A stretch of DNA of 64,000 bases from Clostridia bacterium (GCA_910576325.1 CAJTIM010000006.1:1-64000); one strand, 5' to 3'; shown: positions 55,096 to 64,000, counted from the stretch's first letter. Numbers and translations are program-made. Notes: a model not told the origin generated them from the sequence alone.

Positions 55096-56247
55096 TTATT
55101 TAAAACACCTATGAATAATCTCAATCACAATATCCTGCTCTTCCACTGTCATCTTAATATCGCTAGGCAAGCACAATCCTCTTGTAAATATATCCGCCCC
55201 CACATCTTCCCCATCCACACGAATAAAGTCTCTACTGGCATACATAGGCTGTAAATGCATCGGCTTCCAAATAGGTCTGGATTCCACATTCTTTTCATCC
55301 AATGCTAAACGAATTTTCTCAGGTGTTACTTTCCCGCTCTTTACAAGCTCCGGCTCAACGAGCATACAGCTCAGCCAAAAATTTGGTTCCGTATATTCCA
55401 AATATGGATTCATCTCAACCGGAAGATCTCTGAATCCGTCTTTATACCTTAGAAAGATCTCCTTTTTCTTCTTCCGGTGCTCATCCAGATGTAATAATTG
55501 CCCTCTGCCAATCCCTGCAACTATATTGCTCATGCGATAATTATAGCCTAGCTCGGAATGCTGATACCAGGGTGCTGCATCCCGTGCCTGTGTAGCCCAA
55601 AAACGTGCTTTACTCACTGCTTCTTCATCATTTGACAGCATCATACCACCGCCGGAAGATGTGATAATCTTATTTCCGTTAAATGAAATACAATTATACC
55701 TTCCAAAGCTTCCTGTCTGTCTCCCCTTATAAGTGGCTGACAGACTTTCCGCAGCATCCTCAATTAATACCACATTATATTTCTCACACAGATCAACAAT
55801 TTCATCCAGCTTCGCCGGAGTTCCATACAGATTTGCAACAATAACTGCTTTTGCTTTCCCGCTATATTTTTCTAGTGCTATTTCCAACGCATCGGGGTTC
55901 ATATTCCAAGTATCCCGCTCCGAATCCACAAATACCTGAATACCATTTTCATAGGATACCGGATTCACTGTAGCAGCAAAAGTAAGATCTGAACAAATTA
56001 TCACATCTCCAGCTTGTACGCCTGCCAGTTTAACAGCCAAATGTAAGGCGGCTGTTCCCGATGTCAGGGCGGCTGCCTGGGCTACTCCTAAATAAGCTGC
56101 CATTTCCTTTTCAAATTCATTTACATTTTTTCCAAGAGGAGCAACCCAATTTGTATCAAATGCTTCTTTTATAAAAATCTGTTCTTCACTATGTGTTGTT
56201 GGAGAAGAAAGCCATACTTTTTGCTCAAATCTTTTTATTTCTTTCAT
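55096..56247 (-). CDS. PglE/EpsN-like UDP-4-keto-6-deoxy-GlcNAc aminotransferase
   Basis: 383 aa DegT-family enzyme. KVWLSSPTTHSEEQIFIKEA opens the protein, LTSGTAALHLAVKLAGV binds phosphate, VLIEDAAESLSATYKG holds the Asp, and ISFNGNKIITSSGGGM holds the catalytic Lys as in PglE and EpsN (S-F-N-G-N-K). It would aminate C4 of the sugar made by the PglF-like enzyme at 57-59 kb. No clear PglD acetyltransferase is seen. Confidence 0.87.
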   Translation of the reverse strand: MKEIKRFEQKVWLSSPTTHSEEQIFIKEAFDTNWVAPLGKNVNEFEKEMAAYLGVAQAAALTSGTAALHLAVKLAGVQAGDVIICSDLTFAATVNPVSYENGIQVFVDSERDTWNMNPDALEIALEKYSGKAKAVIVANLYGTPAKLDEIVDLCEKYNVVLIEDAAESLSATYKGRQTGSFGRYNCISFNGNKIITSSGGGMMLSNDEEAVSKARFWATQARDAAPWYQHSELGYNYRMSNIVAGIGRGQLLHLDEHRKKKKEIFLRYKDGFRDLPVEMNPYLEYTEPNFWLSCMLVEPELVKSGKVTPEKIRLALDEKNVESRPIWKPMHLQPMYASRDFIRVDGEDVGADIFTRGLCLPSDIKMTVEEQDIVIEIIHRCFK

Positions 56248-56360
56248 CCTTCTACACTTCTTTCCTAATTTTAATGAAATTTCATATTCTGCCTATAAAA
56301 AACAGGTATGCTTTTACTAATCTGCAAAGCATACCTTAAATATCCTTTTAATCACACGCA

Positions 56361-56867
56361 CTACTCTTTACTGATAATCTCCAGCCCCGCCTGTATCTCG
56401 ATCTTCCTGCCAAATATTTCAATCTCCATCCAAGCCATCCTTTTATGCCGGTCAATCCTTCGAATCAAAGCTTCCATCCCCATCAGCGGCCCGCTGGTAA
56501 TTGTCACCTTGTTGCAGGCAATGTACCCTTCCGAATGTTTCACCACACGTTCTTCTCCTGACAACGCTTCTATAATCGCAACATCCTCTTTTGTCATAGG
56601 AGTCCATTTTTCCCCTACCCCTAGAAGCTTCGTCAGCTGCGGAACCTGTTTCAGCGCCTGGTACAAGCATTCTACTTCACCACTGATAATAAAAATATAG
56701 CCTGGAAACAAGACGGCCTCTTCCTGATGCCACTGTCCCAGGTATTTCCTTCTGCGCTCATATTTCGGAATGAAACATTCCTGTAAATATTCCTGCACAC
56801 CATATTTTTTTATCATATTAAGAATTTGTTCTTCTTTTCCTGTAGCTACCTGAATCACATACCACAT
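56361..56867 (-). CDS. loaP: LoaP-type NusG paralogue (cluster B antiterminator)
   Basis: 168 aa, the same length as loaP-A. MWYVIQVATGKEEQILNMIK starts the NGN domain, VLFPGYIFIISGE lies near residue 65, and VTITSGPLMGMEALIRRIDR is the KOW domain. About half the residues are shared with loaP-A, so the two are old paralogues, not a recent copy. First gene of cluster B, behind its own promoter at 57030-57058 and a leader that matches cluster A's. The ATG at 56867 was chosen by homology; a longer frame reaches 56948. Confidence 0.88.
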   Translation of the reverse strand: MWYVIQVATGKEEQILNMIKKYGVQEYLQECFIPKYERRRKYLGQWHQEEAVLFPGYIFIISGEVECLYQALKQVPQLTKLLGVGEKWTPMTKEDVAIIEALSGEERVVKHSEGYIACNKVTITSGPLMGMEALIRRIDRHKRMAWMEIEIFGRKIEIQAGLEIISKE

Positions 56868-56890
56868 ACGCCTTCTCGTTTCTAAAATTG

Positions 56891-56906
56891 GGTATGCTTC
56901 GCCATT
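56891..56906 (-). promoter_or_regulatory. Conserved leader box 2 upstream of loaP-B
   Basis: AATGGCGAAGCATACC on the minus strand, one base different from 29544-29559. It lies about 46 nt after the leader hairpin. Confidence 0.6.
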
Positions 56907-56952
56907 CCGCACTTTTGCTCGGATTTTGTACAATCCTATATCCACCATTACC

Positions 56953-56981
56953 TAAAACGCGGCGAAGCGACGATTTTAAAG
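56953..56981 (-). promoter_or_regulatory. LoaP leader hairpin, cluster B
   Basis: AAAATCGTCGC-TTC-GCCGCGTTTT on the minus strand folds like the cluster A element, with loop bases changed and stem kept. It lies about 45-70 nt into the predicted transcript. Confidence 0.6.
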
Positions 56982-56990
56982 TTCCGGTTT

Positions 56991-57009
56991 TTAAATATTC
57001 TATAGTGAA
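56991..57009 (-). promoter_or_regulatory. Predicted target of the cluster A guide RNA (TAM plus 14-nt match)
   Basis: Minus strand TTCAC (57005-57009) then TATAGAATATTTAA (56991-57004). The 14 bases equal the first 14 bases of the predicted guide at 29710-29723, which follow TTCAG at the scaffold end. IS605-type elements have a left target/TAM pentamer and a right-end pentamer that differ in the last base, as TTCAC and TTCAG do. The site is about 14-32 nt after the predicted start of transcription. Confidence 0.6.
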
Positions 57010-57029
57010 TTATTGTTTCCACCTTCGCT

Positions 57030-57058
57030 ATTGTACCAGTATGTGCTGCTTTTTTCAA
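57030..57058 (-). promoter_or_regulatory. Promoter of cluster B (loaP-B)
   Basis: Minus strand -35 TTGAAA (57053-57058), 17-nt spacer, -10 TACAAT (57030-57035). Predicted start near 57023. It lies just after the stop of the PglF-like gene. Confidence 0.7.
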
Positions 57059-57079
57059 GCACGAAAATAAATTCTCTGC

Positions 57080-58951
57080 CTACTCTGCTTCTTTTATCAC
57101 ATAAGTAGGCACTATCTCCTGCACCTTTTGCCGAATCGCCTCGGAATCCTGGTCAGCTGTCTTCCGCAGCTCCTCCAGCTCTTTACGAAATCTCTCCTCA
57201 TCAAATTCAATAGGCTTGCCAATATGAATCAGCTTATTTTCTGTTTCCCGCAGCCCTTCCTCACTCATAAGAAGCTCTTCATACAGCTTTTCCCCGGGAC
57301 GCAGGCCCGTGAATTCAATCGGAATATCTTCAAAGGGCTTAAAACCTGACAAACGAATCAGATTCTTAGCCAGATCTAAAATCTTTACAGGCTCACCCAT
57401 ATCCAAGACAAAAATCTCTCCCCCTTTTGCCAGAGCTCCTGCCTGAAGAACCAAAGATACAGCTTCCGGAATTGTCATAAAATATCGAATAATCTCCGGG
57501 TGTGTTACCGTCACCGGCCCTCCCTGCTCAATCTGCTTTTTAAATAGGGGAATCACACTTCCATTGCTGCCCAGCACGTTTCCAAAGCGTACAGCCACAA
57601 AATCTGTCCTGGAATGATTGTTCATCATCTGAATAATCATCTCGCAAATTCGCTTGGAAGCCCCCATAATGTTCGTTGGATTCACCGCCTTATCTGTCGA
57701 AATAAGAACAAAGCGCTGCACACCGTACTTGTCTGCTGCCTTTACAGTCTTATAAGTGCCAAAAACATTATTCTTTATAGCCTCATTGGGACTGTCTTCC
57801 ATGAGCGGAACATGCTTATGTGCTGCGGCATGATACACAATATCAGGCCGATAAGTCTCAAAAATCGAATTCATTCGATGTGTGTTTCGTACAGACGCAA
57901 TTAATACCACCAAATCCAGCTCCGGCGATTTACGCTTTAGCTCTTGCTGAATATCATAAGCATTATTTTCATAAATATCCACAATAATGAGGCGTTTCGG
58001 CTTATGAGCCACTATCTGACGGCAAAGCTCACTTCCAATAGAACCGCCTCCCCCTGTCACCAGTATAACCTTACCGGCTACATACCCCATTACAGATTCT
58101 ACTTGAAGCTTAATCGGCTCTCTTCCAAGTAAATCCTCTATCTCTACCTTACGCAGCTTAGAAACACTGATCTCTCCATTGATCATCTGATATAATCCGG
58201 GAAGCACCTTTAATTCACAGCCTGTCTCCTGACAAATCTGAAGAATTTCCTTTACCTGAGACTGTGACGCAGAAGGCAGGGCTACTATAATCTCGTCAAT
58301 CTGCAGTTCATGGGCCAAGTAGCGGATATCATCCCGTCCCCCCATAATCTTAACTCCGCGCAGATACTTTCCCTGCTTAGCTTCATTATCATCGATAACG
58401 CAGCAAACCTTCTGATCCAAATAGCGGCTGTTCTGAAACTCCTTAATAATCATGGCGCCGGCTTCTCCCGCTCCCACAACCATTGTATTTTTCCTGGAGT
58501 CCTTGCGAAGCCCCATCCGTTTTTCCTGAAGCATCCTTAAAATACGGTATGCAAAGCGCAGGCTCCCTACGCCTACTATCAGTATCACATACTTCATCAT
58601 ATAGTAGGACACAGGCATTCGCATCTTCATAAACGACATGATGACAATCTGAATCAAGGTGCTTGCGGAACATGCACTAATCACATTCAAAAATTCATTT
58701 GCACTGGCAAAACGCCATACACTGCGGTAAAGCTTAAACAGCACAAATAGCAGGAGGGTAATCATCAGATTTAACGGAAGATATTTTAATTCGCGATCTA
58801 CATACCCCATTTCCATCTTGCTGAATTGAAAATCAAACCGAATATACAGTGCCAGAAAGCCTGACACTGTAATAATCAGCAAATCTAAAATTACCAAAAG
58901 AGCAATCCTGTTTCTTGGTGCATTTTTTTCAATAAAACTCTCAATATTCAT
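57080..58951 (-). CDS. PglF/EpsC/CapD-type membrane UDP-GlcNAc 4,6-dehydratase
   Basis: About 623 aa. Four membrane helices in the first 120 residues (LLVILDLLIITVSGFLALYI and others) are followed by two Rossmann units: MVVGAGEAGAMIIKEF and VILVTGGGGSIGSELCRQIV (~residue 290). HAAAHKHVPLMEDSPNEAIK and STDKAVNPTNIMGASKRICE carry the active site; the usual Tyr is Met here (IMGASK), as in the retaining PglF/FlmA group. It makes the UDP-4-keto-6-deoxy sugar for the PglE-like enzyme. ATG 58951 has GAGGG 6 nt upstream. It has its own promoter, so it may be made even when cluster B is silent. Confidence 0.88.
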   Translation of the reverse strand: MNIESFIEKNAPRNRIALLVILDLLIITVSGFLALYIRFDFQFSKMEMGYVDRELKYLPLNLMITLLLFVLFKLYRSVWRFASANEFLNVISACSASTLIQIVIMSFMKMRMPVSYYMMKYVILIVGVGSLRFAYRILRMLQEKRMGLRKDSRKNTMVVGAGEAGAMIIKEFQNSRYLDQKVCCVIDDNEAKQGKYLRGVKIMGGRDDIRYLAHELQIDEIIVALPSASQSQVKEILQICQETGCELKVLPGLYQMINGEISVSKLRKVEIEDLLGREPIKLQVESVMGYVAGKVILVTGGGGSIGSELCRQIVAHKPKRLIIVDIYENNAYDIQQELKRKSPELDLVVLIASVRNTHRMNSIFETYRPDIVYHAAAHKHVPLMEDSPNEAIKNNVFGTYKTVKAADKYGVQRFVLISTDKAVNPTNIMGASKRICEMIIQMMNNHSRTDFVAVRFGNVLGSNGSVIPLFKKQIEQGGPVTVTHPEIIRYFMTIPEAVSLVLQAGALAKGGEIFVLDMGEPVKILDLAKNLIRLSGFKPFEDIPIEFTGLRPGEKLYEELLMSEEGLRETENKLIHIGKPIEFDEERFRKELEELRKTADQDSEAIRQKVQEIVPTYVIKEAE

Positions 58952-58988
58952 ATGAGCCCTCATCTACAGCAAAATATTTTCTCTCCGT

Positions 58989-59017
58989 ATTATACACCAG
59001 TACTTCTAATCTGGCAA
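58989..59017 (-). promoter_or_regulatory. Promoter of the PglF-like gene
   Basis: Minus strand -35 TTGCCA (59012-59017), 17-nt spacer, -10 TATAAT (58989-58994). The -35 overlaps the last codons of the upstream wall-protein gene. Confidence 0.75.
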
Positions 59018-62000
59018 TTTTTTTAAATCCGGTATGGCAGCATAAGGCATATGATTCAATTTTTCTATATCGAAATTTCCCACCGCGCTCCAATTTCCAG
59101 GATCACAAAGAATTGCCTTTGCCTGCATAAATCTAGATTTATTCTCATCATTTACATCAAGACAATCCTGTGTATAATCATTGATTGCTGTGACCTCTTT
59201 TGACACTATATTCCCATTTTCATCTCTTTGTGATGTTCTTGGAGTATCCATATATTTGTATACATAATAAGACATCTTTTTTGTATCCTTGCCATAGTTT
59301 CTTAACCCCATATACAATCCGGCCTGCATTTCCTCCCAGTCATCGATCTCTGCCCGGATTATAAATGCATCTACCCTGGGATTAAATTCGGCAATATAGT
59401 AAGCCCGCGCAATTGCTACAGCCTGATTTTTTTCTCCATAATTCAAGGAGGTCCAACCCTGCTCTGACAGAATTACCCGAATATCGCCATTATCTTTACC
59501 ATATTTTTTCTCCACTGTTCCCAGATAATTCGTCAATTGATTAAGATTCCGCATAGATATGAAGGGGCTTCCCACACTGTCTGTTGTATTTGAACGATCA
59601 TTCCAAAAATCTGTCCGTGTCAGCGGCGCTGAATAAGGATGAAATGCCACATTCCATTTAATATTCGGATCCTCTGCTTGTATATAGGATGCAAATGTAT
59701 CCAAAACAGCCTTACCGGTATAGCCTGCAACTGCCTGATTCCATGCATTATCCAAAGAAATAAATACTCTGGAACTGGCCCTAGTCATCTTCACTCCATA
59801 ATAAAGCTGACGGAAAGATGCCGCATAACATTTCATATAATCATTGAAGCTTAGGGAACCCTTATAATTCCATGCATTGCAGGAATTAACCTCATTTCCA
59901 AGAACCCAATTGGATACATAGCAGTCGTCCTGGCCAAACACTTCACCCAAATAGCTGAACAAAGCCTCATACAGCTCTTGACCGCTCTGCGTAGAAGAGT
60001 TTAAGGTATAGTAAGGAGCCGCTCCTCCATGTCTGGCCGAAGGATGAACCAATTCTTTCCGAAAATCACTCCTGTAACTGCAGAGAATTACCATCGTCAC
60101 GCTGATGCCATTTCCGTATTTTCCATTATTATACTCTGTTACAGTTCCCCGCTCTGATAAAAGTTGTGAGAAATAATAATCCTTTCCTTTATAGCGGTAA
60201 GTTACATTGCCCTCCGGTCCGCTTTTTAATACAGATTTCAAGTCCAGATTCATAACAGTTTGCTTTGTTCCCAAATCCATACTATATGTGCCGCTGGCTC
60301 CCTGAACCCCCTTCTTGGATTTCGCCACAAAATACTCTGTCTGATAATCTGCTGCTAATTCCGGATTAGATACATATATGCCCCGGCTGACAGCCATATA
60401 TCCTCCGGCACTGCTTTTTACTGCCAAAGCATACCGGCTCATGACACCCTGACGCTGTGTATCCGTATCATCTGTATATTCCTCCGACAATGGAATATCA
60501 AAAGAGAACCTGAATTTATCCCCCTCCTGCACTCCGGAGTCCTTTGGTATCGTATACAGCGGCTCACTCAAAACCTTATTGGAGTAAGAATCCACACGAA
60601 CTAAGTAATAATTTCCATCTCCCTGATAACTTTTTAACCGTCCCTTTACTGTGAATTCTGCTTGGAGTCTAAACTCTGTTCCTGCCTCCATCTCCTTTGA
60701 TAAATTTCCTGAGTTTTCAGTCCCAGGCTCTCCCAACGCAAATTTCTGAAAAGCAGCAGATGTTCCTGTTGCATTTATCTCTGACTGAATCACCACATTT
60801 TTTACTGCACTGTAAACGCTCTCCTCAACTTCTCCGGTCTTTCTGCTCTCCAATTCATATTTCAATCGGAAATAATAGCGTACGCTCTCTTGAAGGTTAT
60901 GAAGCTCCTCTGACAGCTGTTTGCCGGCTTCTATATACAGAATCTGCGGTTCTGTAAAGGCCGCATCCTTTGCATATTCCAGCACATACCGTTTCGCCCC
61001 CGGAACTTCCTTCCAGGTCACCACAACACTCCTGAAGTTATTAGTAGCAATAGAAGAAATTACCGGTACTTCCCGGACTTTTCCTTCCAGGTCAAAGAGA
61101 TACCGCACATTGTCAATGTAGAACCATCCTCCGCGATAAGCCGCCCCTGTCAATGTATGAAAGTAATATTTTCCTGCATGTTCTCCGGAACGTATTGTAA
61201 GCCACCCTGTCACCTGTTTTCCATTTCCGTCAAAATAATATAGTTCTCCGTCAGAAGCTGTAAGAAACCGACCTGAGCGCTCAATCACCCCTGTCTCCGG
61301 ATCGCTGTAATACTTTGCTGTCCCAACGGTAAATGCTCCTTTCTGCAGTTCACCGGTTGCGGCATCAAAGTAATATCTGTATTTATTTGACGAACCTATA
61401 TTATAAAAATTCTTCAGTACCGTTTTATTATTATAGATACAGAAAACAGCCTCTTCCACTTCGTACCATACATAAGCTGCATTTTTCTCGCCTGCAGGCG
61501 TTAGATCGCCCAATCGCGTATACTCACGTTCCCTTCCGTCTGTACCAAAATATCTCCAGACATTTACATTTTTTCCGGCTTCATCTTTTTCAGTACTTAA
61601 AATCCACCCTGTCTGCATCACGCCGCTGGCATTAAAATAATAATTGCCTGTGTCCATACTGCCGTTCCCGGTATCCCCTTCCTCTGCATTTCCGTCTGCC
61701 GAGCCCCCAAGCACAGGTAAATCCTTCTGATATCCTGTCTTCATCACACCATCATCCGGCTCAAAATAATATTTCTGCCCATTGATCTCCTGCCAGTCTG
61801 TATGCAGCTGCCCGTCAGCTCCATAATAGAAGCTCTCATACACACGCTTTGCACTGTTATATACTTTCTGGAGTCCCGTCTTTAAGGTTCCATTCGTATT
61901 CGCATAATAGGTTTTTCCGTCAATCTCCACAGAGGTAAAGATACGTTCCCCGCTGTCAGGGTGATGCACATACCGGGTATTTCCAATCCAGCAGATACCC

Positions 62001-64000
62001 TTCAGCATAATGCCGTCTGCGTTAAAGTAATAAATCCGGCTGACTGTTTTTCCATTTTCCACAGCTTTTATTGTAACCTGGCCTTTGCACATCAAGCCAT
62101 TGCTGTCAAAATAGTAGGAATTGTAGATATTTCCGGGATACACATCATCCTTACATACTCCGTCCACAAAAGTCTTAAGTCCGCTGACAGCCCGGCCGGT
62201 CTCTGAATCTGTATAGTAACGGTTGGCGCCAATAACGATCCAGCCCTTTTGCAACATGCCATTGCTGTCAAAGTAATATCTTCCCTTTACGCCGTCTACC
62301 ACAATATATTGCCAATTTTTTGCCAAAGTAGTCCCCTTTAGGAAATAGTACTGCGTTCCATCCTCCAAAGTCACCCAATTGTTATCTCGATCCGGAACAA
62401 GCTGCGCTTTCTCTCCCTCTTTGGTCACCGCATCAAAATAATACCAGCTTCCATTAATTTTCTGCCAGCCGCTCAGCAAATATTCATAGCGTCCTGTGTA
62501 ATACAATACCTCCTGATCTTTCAGATTCCTTCCGGCAATTACTGTCGACGCATTTCTCTGTAATACCTTCGTCTCCGGATCGAAGTAATAGTACTGACTC
62601 CCTACCTTTGTAAACCCGGAAGCCGCCTGACCGTTGGAAGGATCAAAATAGTAACGGTTTGTTATTGTTCCTTCCTTCAGATTCATCCACCCGGAGGCAC
62701 GCTTTCCGTTTCCGTCAAAGTAGGTAAGCTTCTTTTCTTCATACACCTCTGTCCAAAGCTTGTAACCGGAACGGCAGATAGCACCTGTATCCGGTTTGCT
62801 ATAGTAAGAGATATTTCCAACTGCAAAATGTCCCTTTTTAAGAGCTCCTGTCACAGAATCAAAATAATACCGCCAGGTTCCAAGATTATAAAAGCCCTTC
62901 AATACACTTGCATTATTATAAATACAGTACCAGTTACCATCCACCTGATACCAGCGGTAATTGCGGACGCTCTCGCCCTCCGGACTCACATCCTGAATAG
63001 TCTGAACCATGCATTCCTGTCCATCTGCGCCAAAGCATCTCCAGACATAAACTTTATTCTCTGTAAAACGGAACCAGCCCGCCTGACGGATACCGCTACC
63101 ATTAAAATAATAGGCTGCAGTCAGAGTATCTCTGTCTGATTCGCTCCCCGGCACAGGAAGATTTGTATGATATCCCGTCAGCATTACACCTTTTTCATCA
63201 AAATAATAATGCTGCTTATTAATCTCCTGCCAGCCGGTACAAAGCCGTCCGTCGGTGCCATAATAAAAGCTTTCATAAACCTTTTTTTCTTTGTTGTATA
63301 CCTTCTGCCAGCCGGTTTTCAAAGTGCCATTGGTATTGGCATAATACGTAACCCCGTCAATCACCACGGAGGTTGTTATCTTCTCTCCTGTATCCGGGTG
63401 AAGTACATACCGGGTATTCCCAATCCAGCAGATGCCTTTCAGCATAATTCCATTGGCATTAAAATAATAACTCTTCGTTACAGATACATTCGTATCGGGC
63501 TCCTTCTTTGTCTCGGAAATCCAACCCTTACGCATCAAGCCGTTGGCATCAAAATAATAGGAATTATAAGTATCTCCCTGCCGCACGCCGTCTTCGCAGA
63601 CACCATTCACAAAGGTCTTGAATCCGGTCACTGCCTTTCCGGTCTGTAAATCTGTATAATAGCGATTCGCTCCGTTCTCAATCCAGCCGGTTTTCAGTGC
63701 CCCTGTGGTATCAAAATAATACCGGCCGGACACACCGTCTTCATCTTTGATCGTCTGCCAGCCCTTCACCAGCGTTGTTCCGTATCGGAAATAATACCGG
63801 TTTCCGCCAAGGGTTACCCAATTTCCGTCTCCTCCTGTTACAGCCGACGCCGCCGTACCTTCTTTTGTCGCAGGATCAAAGTAATACCAGATTCCCTGTA
63901 CCTTCTGCCAGCCGCTCAGCAGATACTCATAGCGTCCTGTATAATAGAGTACTTCGCCGCCCTCCGGGTCCTCTGCATGGATAAGGGCTGAGGCATTTTT
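59006..64000 (-). CDS. Giant choline-binding-repeat protein with Fn3 and DUF5722 glycosidase-like domain (5' end outside window)
   Basis: At least 1664 aa; the frame is open to the window edge, so the start and any signal peptide lie to the right. The first ~970 visible residues are cell-wall/choline-binding repeats (GWQ..NG.WYYFD and similar), arranged in a super-repeat of 1443 bp (481 aa): compare 63904 with 62461. Then a fibronectin-III-like domain (VISSIATNNFRSVVVTW, from about 61070), and a C-terminal DUF5722 domain (about 60450-59010). There VSNWVLGNEVNSC (near 59890-59915) and VILSEQGWTSL (near 59460) look like the acid/base and nucleophile Glu of a clan GH-A hydrolase. Likely secreted, wall-bound glycan hydrolase. 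The repeats bind choline in relatives, which fits the lic genes nearby. Confidence 0.85.
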   Translation of the reverse strand, partial: KNASALIHAEDPEGGEVLYYTGRYEYLLSGWQKVQGIWYYFDPATKEGTAASAVTGGDGNWVTLGGNRYYFRYGTTLVKGWQTIKDEDGVSGRYYFDTTGALKTGWIENGANRYYTDLQTGKAVTGFKTFVNGVCEDGVRQGDTYNSYYFDANGLMRKGWISETKKEPDTNVSVTKSYYFNANGIMLKGICWIGNTRYVLHPDTGEKITTSVVIDGVTYYANTNGTLKTGWQKVYNKEKKVYESFYYGTDGRLCTGWQEINKQHYYFDEKGVMLTGYHTNLPVPGSESDRDTLTAAYYFNGSGIRQAGWFRFTENKVYVWRCFGADGQECMVQTIQDVSPEGESVRNYRWYQVDGNWYCIYNNASVLKGFYNLGTWRYYFDSVTGALKKGHFAVGNISYYSKPDTGAICRSGYKLWTEVYEEKKLTYFDGNGKRASGWMNLKEGTITNRYYFDPSNGQAASGFTKVGSQYYYFDPETKVLQRNASTVIAGRNLKDQEVLYYTGRYEYLLSGWQKINGSWYYFDAVTKEGEKAQLVPDRDNNWVTLEDGTQYYFLKGTTLAKNWQYIVVDGVKGRYYFDSNGMLQKGWIVIGANRYYTDSETGRAVSGLKTFVDGVCKDDVYPGNIYNSYYFDSNGLMCKGQVTIKAVENGKTVSRIYYFNADGIMLKGICWIGNTRYVHHPDSGERIFTSVEIDGKTYYANTNGTLKTGLQKVYNSAKRVYESFYYGADGQLHTDWQEINGQKYYFEPDDGVMKTGYQKDLPVLGGSADGNAEEGDTGNGSMDTGNYYFNASGVMQTGWILSTEKDEAGKNVNVWRYFGTDGREREYTRLGDLTPAGEKNAAYVWYEVEEAVFCIYNNKTVLKNFYNIGSSNKYRYYFDAATGELQKGAFTVGTAKYYSDPETGVIERSGRFLTASDGELYYFDGNGKQVTGWLTIRSGEHAGKYYFHTLTGAAYRGGWFYIDNVRYLFDLEGKVREVPVISSIATNNFRSVVVTWKEVPGAKRYVLEYAKDAAFTEPQILYIEAGKQLSEELHNLQESVRYYFRLKYELESRKTGEVEESVYSAVKNVVIQSEINATGTSAAFQKFALGEPGTENSGNLSKEMEAGTEFRLQAEFTVKGRLKSYQGDGNYYLVRVDSYSNKVLSEPLYTIPKDSGVQEGDKFRFSFDIPLSEEYTDDTDTQRQGVMSRYALAVKSSAGGYMAVSRGIYVSNPELAADYQTEYFVAKSKKGVQGASGTYSMDLGTKQTVMNLDLKSVLKSGPEGNVTYRYKGKDYYFSQLLSERGTVTEYNNGKYGNGISVTMVILCSYRSDFRKELVHPSARHGGAAPYYTLNSSTQSGQELYEALFSYLGEVFGQDDCYVSNWVLGNEVNSCNAWNYKGSLSFNDYMKCYAASFRQLYYGVKMTRASSRVFISLDNAWNQAVAGYTGKAVLDTFASYIQAEDPNIKWNVAFHPYSAPLTRTDFWNDRSNTTDSVGSPFISMRNLNQLTNYLGTVEKKYGKDNGDIRVILSEQGWTSLNYGEKNQAVAIARAYYIAEFNPRVDAFIIRAEIDDWEEMQAGLYMGLRNYGKDTKKMSYYVYKYMDTPRTSQRDENGNIVSKEVTAINDYTQDCLDVNDENKSRFMQAKAILCDPGNWSAVGNFDIEKLNHMPYAAIPDLKKLPD

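Noticed and set aside
56953..56981. Intrinsic terminator before loaP-B
   Set aside because: The hairpin is not followed by a proper T-run and has a near-identical partner before loaP-A, so a recognition element fits better.
1..64000. CRISPR array, rRNA or tRNA genes
   Set aside because: No spaced direct repeats and no recognisable RNA gene were seen; only the wall-protein repeats are tandem and these are coding.

Overview
The window looks like an AT-rich chromosomal segment of a gut-type Bacillota, most likely a Lachnospiraceae (Clostridia). The signs are LoaP-type NusG paralogues, choline-binding style YYFD/GWQ wall repeats, strong Shine-Dalgarno sites, lic (phosphocholine) genes and an invertible promoter next to a tyrosine recombinase. 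Apart from a small TIR/SH3 pair at the left end, every gene is on the minus strand, so operons read from high to low coordinates. 

Layout: (1) 1-1.4 kb: hairpin, SH3b-domain gene, TIR-domain gene and a transposase remnant. (2) 1.5-3.7 kb: licB and licA plus decayed lic fragments. (3) 4.0-29.5 kb: surface polysaccharide cluster A. It holds loaP-A, an initiating sugar transferase, many glycosyltransferases (two GT11 fucosyltransferases and one ABO-like GT6), the full CMP-pseudaminic acid pathway pseB-C-F-I-H-G, extra formyltransferase and deacetylase genes, a PglK-type ABC flippase, and phosphoglycerol-transferase-, hydrolase- and acyltransferase-type decorating enzymes. (4) 29.6-32.4 kb: a control region with the loaP leader RNA, a guide-RNA-like element, a C-terminally truncated TnpB (TldR-like), a 265-bp invertible segment with perfect 30-bp inverted repeats carrying one promoter and one terminator, and a tyrosine recombinase split by a frameshift in A9. 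(5) 32.7-56.9 kb: cluster B, with its own loaP-B and leader. It has all steps of a UDP-2,3-diacetamido-uronic acid pathway (WbpA/B/E/D/I type), an N-acetyl-sugar amidotransferase, Wzx, pyruvyl transferase, FrhB-like protein, GT4 enzymes, and a PglE/PglC-like start. (6) 57.1-64 kb: a PglF/CapD-like dehydratase with its own promoter, then a very large choline-binding-repeat protein with a DUF5722 glycosidase-like domain that runs off the right edge. 

How it may work together: in the present orientation the invertible promoter (31110-31138) points at the tldR-like gene, its guide RNA, loaP-A and cluster A. The last bases before the predicted guide are TTCAG. The first 14 guide bases, TATAGAATATTTAA, recur exactly in the 5' leader of cluster B at 56991-57004, about 20 nt after its predicted transcription start and directly after TTCAC, a plausible TAM. 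I infer, without proof, a switch in which turning cluster A on also makes an RNA-guided repressor of cluster B. Two long poly-G tracts (G10 in a deacetylase gene, G9 in the pseudaminic-acid methylase gene) and two A-tract frameshifts suggest further phase variation inside the loci.
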